The notes beneath the pieces were generated by a model. The model worked only from the letters and a program-made list of their open reading frames with translations, did not search any database and was not told the DNA's origin. DNA of 64,000 nt, from assembly GCA_036172665.1 (NCBI GenBank), contig CM069872.1, forward strand, positions 38,860,101 to 38,924,100. Reading direction: 5' to 3'. Every line of letters begins with the position of its first letter. Position 1 is the first letter of the stretch. Source of the DNA: Prosopocoilus inquinatus. Its lineage: Eukaryota; Arthropoda; Insecta; Coleoptera; Lucanidae. Made by a program: the position numbers and the translations under genes. Positions 11,133-22,680 of the stretch are shown here, piece by piece.

Positions 11133-12839
11133 CTGTGTCATTGTGTCCATTACTTAAAAAAAATAACACCGTTTCCTATTTGTAAATAAATAAATGCCGG
11201 AATGTTCATGTCAACAATCGCTCTGGCGGTCAGCAAAACGAATGGATGCCAATTAATTGATAAACACGACAATCAAACAACCTTTCTAAACAAACCCAAT
11301 CTGATCGGGTATTTTTGCGTGCTGTTTTTAGAATCTATTGCAAAAGATTTGATGCTTGGCTGACCGCTCGGAATCCGATAGTATTTAAATTAATCCGACT
11401 CGTTGCCATACCGTATGCATATGAGATTCATTATGCATATAAGTTGCATTAAATTATGCCTTAGTTGCCGAATTAATGGCACACGAAAATAATTAAACGA
11501 ACAAATGACCAAATCATTTTAAATTGGCAGCTCGTTTTGAATCATGAAAATTTATAAAACTTACAAATGTTGTGCAGTGTTAAACATGAGAAAATAAATA
11601 ACTTGTTTTTATAACATGGGTAAGTTCAATGCCCTCTTTAAACAGGTCTGATTCATCGCGTATGAATATCAAATCTTGGGGTATTATCGAGTTTCCGAGG
11701 ACTGCGACGAAAGCGTTTCGCTGTTGAGCCTTGAACCTATGCGCTCCGCTTATTAACAGGGACGGACGGATAACTTAAAATGATGGATTTCTGGGCTGTA
11801 CCGCAATTCTTCTACCTAATGAATTTGGCCTGAATGAAGAGGGTGTTGGTAAACGTTGTTCTGGTTTCTTTTAAGCACTGTCGGTATATGAATGTTTTCT
11901 TTATTTCTGCAGCGAGCTTGTTCAATGTAGGAAATACCATGTGTGCAGTAATTCTATTTGAATTCGATTTTATATAAAAGTGCATCTGTTTGCGGCCAAG
12001 TTGAAAGTAAAAGTCGTAAACCGCGTGCCTGCTTCGTGCGCTTTTAAAAAATGTTACATACGTGAAAGTTTCTCGTCTTCATTTACATTTCGCGTATTTG
12101 TCGATGAACGAAGACGTTTACAAATTACAAGATGTAATAGATACCAGGATTGTAAATGTATAAATGAAATTGTTGTAATTGTATTGTCAATTTAATGCAT
12201 CTTTAAGGTATCCGTGGTTATAAAAAAAAAGTACGAAATTCGTTTTAAAGAAACTCTCAAAGAAAATGAATTTAATTTAAAAATCTGTCGCTGCTTTAAT
12301 TTTAGTAATTATTTTATGACATGGCTATTTGACGATGTTTTATACAGAATTTTATAAAAACTAAGAACTAATAAATTGTCTTTAGTTCACGTTATTTAAA
12401 ACAAATGTACGTACAACTTAAATTTACTAGTAAGATGAAATATTCAATTTTCAAGGTCACTGTTAGAATTGTGTTATGTTTAAACCTCTGTAAACGTTCT
12501 CACCTTATATCTTTTAAGTTATATTTCCAGCTCGTCTTCCGTTTACTTTTAAGGTTTAAAAACTCTACATACTGAGTGTCCATCTCTAGGCTTGACAAAA
12601 AGAAAACTTTTTTAATATCAACTTTACGCTTGAGTGGTTTTTATTATAGATTTAGGGCAAAAATGTATTGATTGTAAAAGTTCTGCTACTCGAGCAGCAT
12701 TAGTAGCCAACAATAAATTTAAGTTTTTTTAGCTACGGGGTGTTTGGTAAAAGTTCAGATTTAAATTTATTGTAACTATCAAAGAAATGTTATGAAAACG
12801 TAGTAGCTGATCGGGTTTTTAGGAAAAAAAAGATTCTAA
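11133..12839. other. Non-coding DNA with clustered homeodomain/POU-like words
   Basis: No gene found. Around 11220-11520 several ATTAATTG-, TTAATGG- and ATGCATAT-type words lie close together in otherwise unique-looking sequence. That is the look of insect developmental enhancers, but in AT-rich DNA such words also occur by chance. Confidence 0.2.
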
Positions 12840-12895
12840 ATCATTCAGCTAACCAGTTTCTGTTTTATTCTAAATCTTCATCAGAGCCTAAAATG
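12840..12895 (-). repeat. Single CTGATGA...GAAAC motif
   Basis: The minus strand reads TCTGATGAAG, about 15 bases, then CAGAAACTGG. The order and spacing resemble the hammerhead-like motifs in the fold-backs elsewhere in this window. The flanks do not pair convincingly, so this would be a decayed copy at best. Confidence 0.25.
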
Positions 12896-12929
12896 TTTTG
12901 TTACAATCGAATTTCGCATTGACCGTTCC

Positions 12930-13850
12930 GGTCGGGTAGGCTTTCCCTTGTGCACGCACGTTGAGGGCATTGCGGTGGCTTGGTTGGTAGCGCTTTCCAG
13001 CGGAGTGGTTTGTTCATTTTTCGACGACGAACAAGCGTGCTGTGAAGTATTGATCACGTCCTTAGAGTGTTGTGAGCTAGGTGTTATTTGGATCGATTTT
13101 GTTGATGGATCAGTGAATCTATGGTGTTGAACGGATTACAGCCACATCGTTAGTTATCGTCCTAGCAGGCTTTGGAACCATTTGTTTGATTTTGAGAGAC
13201 GTGTGAATCTTTTCCGGCTTGCTGTACATGAGCAAGCCAAGCGCGATGTTGATTCTCCATTTTGTTACTTGATTGTTTTCCACGTGCGTTTACCGCTCGT
13301 GGTCGTAAATTTCATATATTTTCTTCTTTCTAGCAAATAGCCCCGGGCAGATTCCCACCGCCGATTCAATACAGGGTTGGCTTATTTCCGTAAGTTCTTC
13401 TCGTGTTTGCTGTTGATGAAAATAAGTTAGACCGTTCCCGTTTTCGGGCTGTAAAAGAGTATACACACGATCAGGTAGGCCTTGCGCCTAACTGAAGGTT
13501 CGGAGGTAAGTGCGAATGTGTGTACGCTGAACTATAGTTTGCAACTAAATCTATCGTACTTGCTCGCAGACTTGCCTCTTTAAGCAAGCGCGAGTCCTAC
13601 TTGATCGTGAGTATGCTCAATAACGGCCGACCGATCGACGTTCCGCCCCAGAGAGATTCAGAAGTAACCTTCTTTTTCTTTTTGTCCTCGGAAACGTGTT
13701 ACGTGATGTCAGTCCACCTCTCAGCAAGGGCGTGCTCCGAGTCAATGGCGGGGTACGGTGTGGGCCTGCGGTATTTTTCACCGACGACATTCGGCGAGAG
13801 GGAGGCTTTTTCTGCTATGACAGCGTAATCAGGGGAGGTTTTGTTTTGTT
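12930..13850 (+). other. GC- and CpG-richer segment with exon-like signals
   Basis: This stretch is clearly richer in G, C and CpG than its flanks. It contains TTCTTCTTTCTAG|C, a 56-base open segment (13334-13389) and then CC|GTAAGTTC, a textbook acceptor and donor around a mini-exon. The mini-exon is open in two frames. A second donor-like GGAG|GTAAGTGCG lies at 13502-13512. The frames at 12948-13130, 13601-13828 and 13696-13920 overlap each other on both strands and show no known domain. It may be a promoter with 5' non-coding exons, or an old mobile element; neither is proven. Confidence 0.3.
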
Positions 13851-14493
13851 TTGTGCTCATATAGAATTTATTCACACTGTTGTTGTCCGACATTTTACTA
13901 ATTTTACTAGTACTTTTTAACTGTTAATTTTGTCTTGGCTCTTGGCTCTATACAGAAAGCGAATTACGTAATTTTGCTGCTTTTCTTCTTGTTGTTTTTA
14001 ATCGTTTTTTTTTAACTTTCATTCTAGTCTGTGAGTATAAATACATTCTTGTCGATAAATCTCAAAATTCATGCATAAATTTGAGTTATGAAATACAGAG
14101 TGACTGAAAATTTGATATGACTTTTCCAATAAATAAACTTGTCAAATTTTTTTAAAGAAATTATTTTTTTAATAAATTTTTAGTATTTATTGAAAATGTA
14201 TTTCTTTATGAAAAAATTAACTATAAAAAGATTCCTTGATTGAAAAAGTTGTTTGTTTTGTTTTCTGCATCAAATTCAAAAATATAAAATTTTCATCTCA
14301 TGATTAGTGTCGTCTCTAACTAGAGCAGTTATTAAAATATACATAAACGATATAGATTTGTGCGAACTTAATGAGTAAAAGAATGAGAGAATTTAATCAC
14401 GGCGTTGCTAAATTAAAGACGGGTAAGAATACCGGCCAATGTATTTAATGAAATTTAAATTTGTTTTTTGATATTCCCCGAGAAGAAGGTATT
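13851..14493. other. No feature recognised
   Basis: Very AT-rich sequence with no gene or repeat that I can support. Confidence 0.4.
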
Positions 14494-14495
14494 TA

Positions 14496-15833
14496 TCCAA
14501 CACCTGTTTATTATGAAATCATAATTAGTGATGTCATTTAACATCATTACGTCATTTTTGTCATTTAAGTATAAACATTTTGTATTCATCATCAACCGTT
14601 TAATTCTAGACAGCCCCATATTTTATGTATACGGATATCAAATGAAATAAATACAAATTTTTACAAAACTATATTTCAATCAAAACAACAAATAAAACTC
14701 TTAAGCTCGGTTTTCCATCAGAGTTTAACTTAAGCTTCGCTTTATGACGCTACTAATTGTAACGACAATTGTTTCCGTAAGAATAACACGGCGTTAAAGT
14801 TAAATACCAATAATTGGCATTTAACTTTAAACTATTTAAGGGGCAGTTTTTTCAATTATTGAATTGATTTCCCCGTATATAGTTTCATAAATTCTTACAG
14901 TTTAGCTTACTTTTAGTTGAATAAACTTTTCAAAATTTAGTAACACCTAAATGGTCCAAGAGGTAATGGGATTGACCTTGCAAACGCAAGGTTCTGGGTT
15001 CGAATTGTGCCCGAATTGTGCCCGAATACTCAAGGGTGGCTCGTATTCACTTCAGGCATCCCTTCATTGTTGGGAATACAATACAAAGCTATGTAATACT
15101 TTACACACACTCCCGCTCCTGGGGTCTCGACAAGTCGTTAACTTAAGACGCCGTTGGGCACACACCACAGATTAAATTTTTTTATAAAAAATAACTATAA
15201 ATATAAAGAGTATAAAGAACAGTACAATTTAAAGAATTGTATATACAAATATTTATTTAACTTAATTTAAAAGAAAAGAAACAGCAGAAATTTCAAAATA
15301 AAAGTAACCATTTAGTTTCATTTTATTTGGATTTTATAATTTTATTTGTATTTGCATTTGTATCTACATTTTCATCACTTATTTGAACTTCAGTCTCCAT
15401 TTCTTTATCAGTGTATGTATCTGAACTTGTTGACTAGACTTCTTCACGTTTTACAGTTATTTCTTTTTTTGTAAGGATATTGCCATAAGCAGTGAAGGAC
15501 TTTACATTTTAATTTTACATGAAGTATTTCTTTAACAGCAATATACGTGCACACGCGCACACCCCTATTTACATCTGTGACGGTCATTTATTAAAATGAT
15601 GGACATATATAGTACTGGGTCATTTCTAAAATGACCAATCGTTGTGTTGTGACCGTCATTTTTATTCTGATCACTGTCATGACCGGCGATATTTAAGGAA
15701 CTTACATCACCAGTCATAATAATTCCGATTTTGAGTTATTACGAGATCTATAAAACAGTGGTGGAATTATGAACCCATAATTAAACTTATATTGATAATC
15801 GGCATTATGACTTCATAATAAACAGGTGTTGGA
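14496..15833. mobile_element. Non-autonomous DNA transposon with 30-bp TIRs and TA target site
   Basis: The ends are 30-bp terminal inverted repeats, TCCAACACCTGTTTATTATG plus ten more bases, with one mismatch between 14496-14525 and 15804-15833. TA dinucleotides lie immediately outside both ends (14494-14495 and 15834-15835), the target duplication typical of the Tc1/mariner superfamily. The 1.34-kb interior encodes no transposase. It contains a nested SINE (14951-15178) and a small palindrome, GGTCATTT/AAAATGACC, near 15620. Confidence 0.65.
14951..15178 (+). mobile_element. tRNA-derived SINE, copy 1
   Basis: The head resembles a tRNA gene. GTCCAAGAGGTAATGGG is in the A-box position and GGGTTCGAATTG (14996-15007) is a good B box, so RNA polymerase III would have driven it. 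The body ends with ACACTCCCGCTCCTGGGGTC, GACAAGT and TTGGGCACACACCACAG, then a T-rich tail. A second copy of the same family lies inverted at 31341-31600 with the same head and tail blocks. A short duplication (CGAATTGTGCC twice) follows the B box. It sits inside the TA-flanked transposon, so it inserted later. Confidence 0.7.
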
Positions 15834-15835
15834 TA

Positions 15836-17525
15836 AAACTACACTCGTGCCTTATAACAGCAAATAAGTCACTTGTATAATAAATGGCTATTATACAAAA
15901 TATTGTTACGTAAAATAAATAAAATAAAATTTGTTATTACAATAGATTTGAATATTTTAGACACCATATAGTGAAAAACTTTAAATTTGTGATTTGCATT
16001 TGAAGTTGCTTGAACAGTTGCCGAACAGAATGTTTTGTAAAGAATGTTTTTGCGGTAAAGTTGATATTAAAAAAAGTGTTTTCTCGTGACAAGTCGAGCG
16101 TGGGCACACTATAAATGAGGCACCTGTAAGTTCCATAAATTGCAAAAGTAAAATTAAGCTTATATCTTATAAATTATGTCAAAAGTACTTCTAAAACACA
16201 CAATTTAGAAGGAATTATTTAGTTCTTATGTGAAATAGTGTTGTCGGATATCCTGAAGTTGTTCATTTGAATTCACTTACCGAGAAAAGAATAAATAAAA
16301 GTGCACTTCCTCTGAATACTCGGAATGTTTTCAAAATTATAATTACCTAGAAAGTTTCGACATGAAATTAATGACGCTGTTGCGTGTGATTTAAAAATTT
16401 AAATTTCTAGAGAAAATTAGCTTTTGTCTCGTGCTTTTAGGGAAATTATGTCAAATGAGTAATTATGAGGTAAAACAGTAAGTTAATGATGAAACTAACT
16501 TACATTATTGATTTAGAGCATAATTAATAAAATTGAATCAATCAATTTTAAAAATTAGCTAATGAGCTTGTTCAACTGTGTACGTCTGAAAATACAAAAA
16601 AAATAGACCCTCTATTAGCTTTATTACTAAATTTAATTTAATTTTGTCTTGTGTCCTCGTTTCTGTGTAGCTATTATTTTTACTCAGAATTAAATATCGT
16701 TGATCTTGTGTGAATTTTATTCCTATAAATGTATAAAGACTGAAATACAATTTTATAAATGCCAAAAAATGTTTTTCGAACGCCCAGTTTTTCTTCACAG
16801 TTTAACTTTAATCTACAATTGATTCCCACAAGAACCTAAACAGGAAATAAACTAATGATTAAAGTTATACAGTGTCTGAAAATCGGGCTCAAACACATTC
16901 TTATGAAAACTTCATAGTAAAGCGTCTGGGTTCTCTGAATTAAGCAATTTCTTAAGTAAAGTTGTCCATTCCTTACCAGCAGACCTTATTACGCTTAGAG
17001 CAGAATTCAGAACCAGAAGAATCAAAAAATCATCCATTTTTATTCAATTAATAAATTTTTGCTCTCTGCAGGTAACTTTAATGAGGATTAATGAAATGTG
17101 TTTCCCAACGAAAGTCATTTCCCTGTAGAAACTTTGTATTTCGCCAAGAGAAACTAACTGATTATTAATCATAGTTGATGATACACATGGACTTCATCAA
17201 TTTCTGCTAGCTCATTAATCAATTTACTTTACGACCGACCATTTAATGAATTAGCAACAAAGTAAATAAAACGAATTACCTAAATTGGCACAACAACACA
17301 ATTGTATGTCATTAATTATCAGACGCATTAATCTTCCAATTTTTGCATGCCGCGTTCGGATGTGAGTAAAGGAGCGCCTTTGCCCCAATTATCCTAATAA
17401 GAATTTCTTTCGCAAGCTCGCAGATACTCAGAAAATTATTACCACATAATTAAAACGTTGCAGTAATGATGTGTTCCATGTGTGTTAATATTACTATTAG
17501 AATTCAAGGCCTACACGGCGAATGC
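15836..17525. other. No gene recognised
   Basis: AT-rich DNA. The minus frame at 16559-16798 has chance-like composition. A short stretch near 16950-17010 faintly recalls RT C-termini (SLPADLI), but it is too short to call. Confidence 0.35.
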
Positions 17526-17735
17526 TTAAAACTCGCTGTAATCAATGCCATCGCCGCCACTGTCGCAGTACCCGGAGTTTTTCTTGGGCGTTTCGAGCTT
17601 TACGTAATTCGATACCGGACTTTCTGAAATTTGATCGCGCGTCGCGTTCGTTTTGAAAAATTCGCATGTTGACGACCTTCGATAGGAAAACTGATCGATC
17701 GCAGACAGATTGCAATTAAGGTCATTCAAATTTCG
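17526..17735 (-). CDS. Candidate terminal coding exon, unidentified protein
   Basis: The minus-strand frame is open for about 68 codons and ends in TAA at 17526-17528. It includes NLSAIDQFSYRRSSTCEFF, TRDQISESPVSNYVKLETP and ends KKNSGYCDSGGDGIDYSEF. Composition (Ser, Asp, Gly, Glu), GC-rich third positions (ACG, GCG, CGC, GGC) and a polar tail differ sharply from neighbouring chance frames. This looks like the C-terminus of a nuclear or signalling protein. No ATG begins it, so an upstream exon is expected at higher coordinates; AG acceptors precede it on the minus strand, but none is decisive. I do not recognise the family. The candidate first exon near 35.1-35.2 kb is on the same strand. 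Confidence 0.35.
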   Translation of the reverse strand, partial: RNLNDLNCNLSAIDQFSYRRSSTCEFFKTNATRDQISESPVSNYVKLETPKKNSGYCDSGGDGIDYSEF

Positions 17736-18834
17736 ATGGTTTGAACTGTTTTGTATCTTTTACTTTCCATAAATTAAATGCAAAAATAGTTTCAAGAAAG
17801 GATTTTGTTTCAGAATAATGATGTTTTGGTTTGTTCAGATTTCTGGTGTGCTTAAAATTTACATTTACAATTCGATAAACAAAACTTTTGGAATAAATTA
17901 CTGTACTGTTTGTTTTTATATTTCCAAATCACGAGGTATAGTGTATCGCAATAATAATAATGTAGTTACAAGCAAATCACCTCTTTAAGTTAAAATTTAT
18001 TTCGTAATTATGAACAAATCGCCCGAATTAATTATTTGTGCCTTTTCGTACTTAACTTGAAATTGGAAGTTGTTTTTTTCTATGCTGCAGAAAATGTGTT
18101 AAGGTTAATCTCTTTGGCTAATTTTTATTCTTAGTTTATCCGCGCGTGAGCAATGCGTGCAACTTTTACCGGCATTTCATGCAAATGTAAACGGAAACGT
18201 TTCTTGCGAACGATCATTATAATGCACACTCATAAACATATTGAATCGATTATTCTTACAGAGCTTTAACCTTTTTCTGACAGATACAGTGCAAGATATT
18301 AAAAAAAATGTACATAATTGACGATGATGATGACATTGGTGCATAATGTAGAATCTAGTTGCAAGATTAAATCATGTCATGACGATTTTTGCATGAAGTT
18401 CGCGGTGTAATTGTAATAAACAAACATTGACTCGGCAAATTCTTTCGTGAACCGAAAAAATGAAGCTTTCGTTTCGCGTTTCATTTGAAATGCAAAGTGG
18501 CTGTCAAGTGCAAGCAAGCAGTGGGCAACCTGGCGAGAAATTGATTAGCATTAAAATAAGAATTTAAAGTCGCTAATTGCCCAGTAACGTTTGATACGCT
18601 TTTATTATGAGATAAATGAGGCTGTTAAAATTTACGACTTTTAGCGGGAGAGTTGCATTTTAACGGCGGTTCCTTCGCATATATTTAAATAAATTAAGTA
18701 AACAAATTTATTTCGTTTACTGACGAACGGGAGAAAGACGTTGACGATCCGGCGAAAGGAACAACCATGTATTCGAATGACGGAAACAGAAATTTAAAAA
18801 TACTTTTTAATAAATTCATAATGTGGTTTAAAAA
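17736..18834. other. Non-coding DNA, possible regulatory content
   Basis: No gene seen. Around 18480-18700 the sequence is less AT-rich and holds words such as GATTAG, GCTAATTG and TTTATTATGAG that resemble homeodomain sites. Conservation would be needed to claim an enhancer. Confidence 0.2.
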
Positions 18835-18955
18835 ACCGTATGAGACGGTGTTAATTTTTGAGTAAAATTTACATAAATTTGTGACAGAAATGGGTTACTA
18901 TGGTGAAACTTCTCTCTCAGTTTTTCATAAATCTCATACAAGAAATACTTTTTTC
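18835..18955. repeat. MITE family A, truncated copy
   Basis: The left part (CCGTATGAGACGGTGTTAAT, later TTTGTGACAGAAATGGGTTAC and TCTCTCAGTTTTTCATAAAT) matches the copies at 29504-29673, 43620-43784 and 60260-60456. The right terminal repeat is degraded. Confidence 0.4.
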
Positions 18956-19752
18956 TTTAGAATTAATTTGATAAAGCTTTACTATTTTCGTCTTCGAGTT
19001 TTATAACCGATATCATAAAAAAAACAAAAAACTTTAATGGAGCAGGGTTAAAAATAGCTTTGTTAGGAGTTATCAAACGATAGTGAAACATTTAATTTAG
19101 CGTTCCTTCCACTTTTAACAGAGTCCGGTTAAAGTTTAAAATAAAAACTATTTTCTTACAATTTTCATCAGTTTATTTCGACTAAGAATAAGAATAACAT
19201 TATTAATTGGTTGTACCGAAAATTTACCTATTAAATTACAGGGATTTGTTAGAAACACCCTTTGTGCTGATAGTTTTTTGGATTCAGATCTAAAAGTTAA
19301 AATCAATAAATTTTTCATCAATTAATTGCGATAATTGATTTTTGACTTTCGTTGATTTTTTTAAATGTCTTTGTACCATTGTAAAGGCTGTTGTTTTTAA
19401 AATCTATTAAATGAGAAACCAACAACAGATTTCTTTGATTTTTATTTAAGTTATGATGTAATACTGTATTATTGTCGTCATAACAGATACTGATAGTAGT
19501 TATGTGTCTGATTCGAATGTTTTCTTTAATCGTGCTTCGAATTAAGCCTTGTTTTCTTGAGTTACTGACAAAATTTGACCTTCCTCGCACAAACAATTCA
19601 AAGTTAAACTCTTTAAAATTTAAAGTCATTGCACCAGTTATTGATTAAAAGCATTTCTCCCACAATCAATTTAGAAAATTAATGAGAAAATAGTTTCTCA
19701 ACGTTTAACTGCTGCCGTCTTCCATCGTCGAATTCAACCATAGTTTCTCAAT
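18956..19752. other. No feature recognised
   Basis: The 103-codon minus frame at 19318-19629 is rich in Asn, Ile, Lys and Arg, has no motif I recognise and is not called as a gene. Confidence 0.35.
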
Positions 19753-19855
19753 TTTAGACGGACACTGTAAAATGGAAAGGAGCCCTCCCTTGATAGCGCC
19801 GTCAGCGATAGCGAAACTTAGAGTGTTTCTTCCCATTTTACAGTGTCCGTCTAAA
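19753..19855. mobile_element. 103-bp hairpin MITE
   Basis: The perfect 23-bp inverted arms 19753-19775 and 19833-19855 (TTTAGACGGACACTGTAAAA plus three bases) enclose a 57-base GC-richer loop. Such compact hairpins are typical of miniature inverted-repeat elements. A 12-base direct repeat, ATAGTTTCTCAA, lies just upstream near 19690 and 19740. The superfamily cannot be told because the target duplication is unclear. Confidence 0.6.
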
Positions 19856-20682
19856 GTTTAAATACCATTTTCTTACAAATTTCATCTGAAAAGAGTCGTC
19901 GGTGTATTCAAATGAAAATGATCAAAAATTTAAAAAAGAAAAAAAGAAAAAAGGTTAAAAAATTATTATTTTTTCAATAAACCTTGAAAGAAAAATAAGT
20001 CTCTTTGTACTTCAAAGATGAAGCAGTCGATAAAGCTTTGAGAAATAAAAGTAGTAAAATAGATTAATCTTCTACCATTCTCAAATTAAACATAAATGGT
20101 TTGGCTAAGCCGATTTGTATTGTGGCCAATAATTTTTTTGTAAAATATTGGCAGAAGATTCACGATTTTTTATGTTATGTCTTATGGTACCTTATTAAGA
20201 ATTGTTTTCAATATGAAAAGTTGTGAAGTTGCTTCACTTGGAGTAATCAGAGACACCTGTGTATAACTGATTATAAATTAAATATTGCTCGTTATTACTT
20301 ATATAAAAACAACGACAAAAGTCTAATATTTGTTTCATTTATTGCATAATTTTCAGAAAATAAAGAAGGTCACTTATTTTAACAGCGACGCACCATTTAA
20401 TTTTATTGCCTCTAAATTTCAAAACTGGATGATGACTACTTTTCCTTTTAAGGAAGGAACGAAATGTACTGGCTTGAACTTTCATCCGTTTTTATTTCTT
20501 ACAAATTGCTGACGAAGTAAGAATTGATCGGTTAAGGTCAGCTTACGTGATGGATGCAATTTGTATTGCAGCAATTTCTATTGCTTGCGCGTGCATGTTC
20601 AAAGGCAAATGTCTCTGAATAATAATTCTTAATTAAGTTCAATAAAACTATTCAGATTTAACATGTGTGTACAACTAGGGCC

Positions 20683-20860
20683 AGTTGTACCAAGTTTGTC
20701 CAGGGAGACGTTCAACTGAACCAGGTTCAAAGTGAACAAAATCGCGTCAAATTTTATTTAGGGATGCATTAATTGAAATATGTCCTTAAAATCCTATGCG
20801 AATTTGTTTACTTTGAACCTGGTTCAGTTGAACGTCTCCTTGAACCCACTTGGTACAACT
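20683..20860. mobile_element. 178-bp MITE with long inverted arms
   Basis: Arms of about 57 bases are near-perfect inverted copies. The left begins AGTTGTACCAAGT and continues GAGACGTTCAACTGAACC; the right ends ACTTGGTACAACT. The centre is only about 60 bases long. No coding capacity. Confidence 0.65.
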
Positions 20861-20943
20861 AACTCTTAAGTATCTAAATATTTCTAAATTCTGAAATTGC
20901 TATGATTCGTTGCAGTTACAGGGAAGTTTTAGTAAGTAATTAA

Positions 20944-21071
20944 GGCCCAGTTTTACAATGACGGTTTAACTTTTAGTCGAAGCTTAAATCTTTCACATCA
21001 TTTGTTGAAATAATCGTTGCTAAGGGTTTAAGCCTTGGTTCAAAGTTGAACCGCATTTGTAAAACTGGACC
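20944..21071. mobile_element. 128-bp Harbinger-like MITE flanked by TAA
   Basis: Imperfect inverted arms of about 48 bases start GGCCCAGTTTTACAA and end TTGTAAAACTGGACC. TAA lies directly outside both ends (20941-20943 and 21072-21074), the TWA target preference of PIF/Harbinger elements. It lies 83 bp from the preceding MITE. Confidence 0.6.
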
Positions 21072-21074
21072 TAA

Positions 21075-22680
21075 GTGTAAATCTGTGAGGAAATGTAAAT
21101 TTTCCTAGCAGTTTTCATTGCATTACATACGTCTAAAGCGTCCTATAGACAGACACTTATTACATGTTTAATTAACAGATAATAACATTCCTTGAATTGG
21201 CAATGAGTGGTGTCTAACATCTTTTAACTGAAACTCTAATAAATTTTGAATAATAAAAATGATAAAAAAATAGTTGTAAATCTTCCAGTAAAACCAATTT
21301 AAAATTGAGAAAAAACTAATCCTGTATATTTAATAGCGTGTTCAATTCATAGCTCCAGAGTACTCTGGGGTGTACCACCTTGCCTTGTTATTGTGAGGGA
21401 CGGGGGTTAAATGATAAAAGAAAAATATCATTAACAAGGACTCGTCGTGTTCAACCCTACATCCCTCAGAATTATGTCGAGAATGAGGGAAGGATCTTAT
21501 TTGACAAAATTTATATAAAATTGAGCGACTGTTTCCACCTCTTTGTCTCACTCTTTCTCCCAAAATATTGATCAACCATTAACGACCTAAATAGAGTTCC
21601 GCCTCAGAAATACTTCATAACTTATACTATCCCAAGCAACATGCAATAGTTGATTAAACGTATAAATTTTGTCCACACCAGTAGTATTCAAATGTATTAC
21701 AGAATGTGGTTTGCAATAAAATAAAAATTGGGTTAAACTAAGAAAATGAACTAAACATATTAAATTATGTAGGAGTATTAAATAAAATTTTCATATGTTT
21801 AAAAATCTGAATTATTTAAGCTTCAAAGTAATAATAACTATTAAGTGTGATAAACCATTACAATCAAGAGGAAAAATGCTATCGAACAGAATAACAAGGA
21901 AGGTACATGTTGTATTAAAAAAATCGAAACTGATGATGGTCATGGAAAGACGAAACGTTTGACTTCAATTCTGACAAGGCCATCCAAAGCAGAATCAAAA
22001 AGTGTTTGTAGGAAGTTAAATCAGAATTTCAAAATTATAAATAATAAGAGAGATACAGAGGAGAAAGAAAATCGACTTTTTTACATTTTCATTAATATCT
22101 CAAGTAGAAATAAGAATAAAACCATCCTGTCAATGGATACGAATAAGGCATTGATTCGTGCAACTTTTCTTCCATTTAACCTAATTTATATCTCTTACGG
22201 TTTAAGAGATTCTTTCAGTGCACAGTCAATTTGAAACAGCCGGTATATTTCTGTGCAGAAATTAAGTGCAAAGTATTAGTTATTGAAACATTATAAAATT
22301 AATTTGACAATACACTTTCCAAAAGAGACTTTTCGACTTCACTGCTCTGGAAGCACGGTGGACATAACAAGAGCACTCGGCTATGTGTTGGTATGTGAAG
22401 GAAAGCGGAAGATCAATGTGCGAGAGCGACAGCTGAATTCAGGGTGGCAAAACATCAATGCGCGAGAGAGAACGGTGCTTAATCCTTCAGCATGAGATAA
22501 CATCTACCGTACATTAAGGTATTTCTTACAATTGTGTGCACGTTCCTAACGCACCGTTCGATTACCTGTTAATTCTCTCCCGTGTCTGAAAGTAATGGAT
22601 GTAACTTAGGAAAACTATTTAATGATGATTTAACAAAAATTATAATGTATTAAATAGCAGCTAATGGGTTCGTAATTTAA
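21075..22680. other. No gene recognised
   Basis: Several overlapping short frames (21342-21575 on both strands, 21959-22234, 22283-22495) show no domain. A GC-richer patch at 22345-22495 is open for about 50 codons on the plus strand, but no family is recognised. Confidence 0.35.

Noticed and set aside
14951..15020. tRNA gene
   Set aside because: The A and B boxes are good, but the sequence does not close into a cloverleaf, and the SINE body continues downstream and recurs at 31.3 kb.
16940..17060. Possible RT C-terminus (SLPADLI)
   Set aside because: Only a few residues fit and no further RT block lies nearby.
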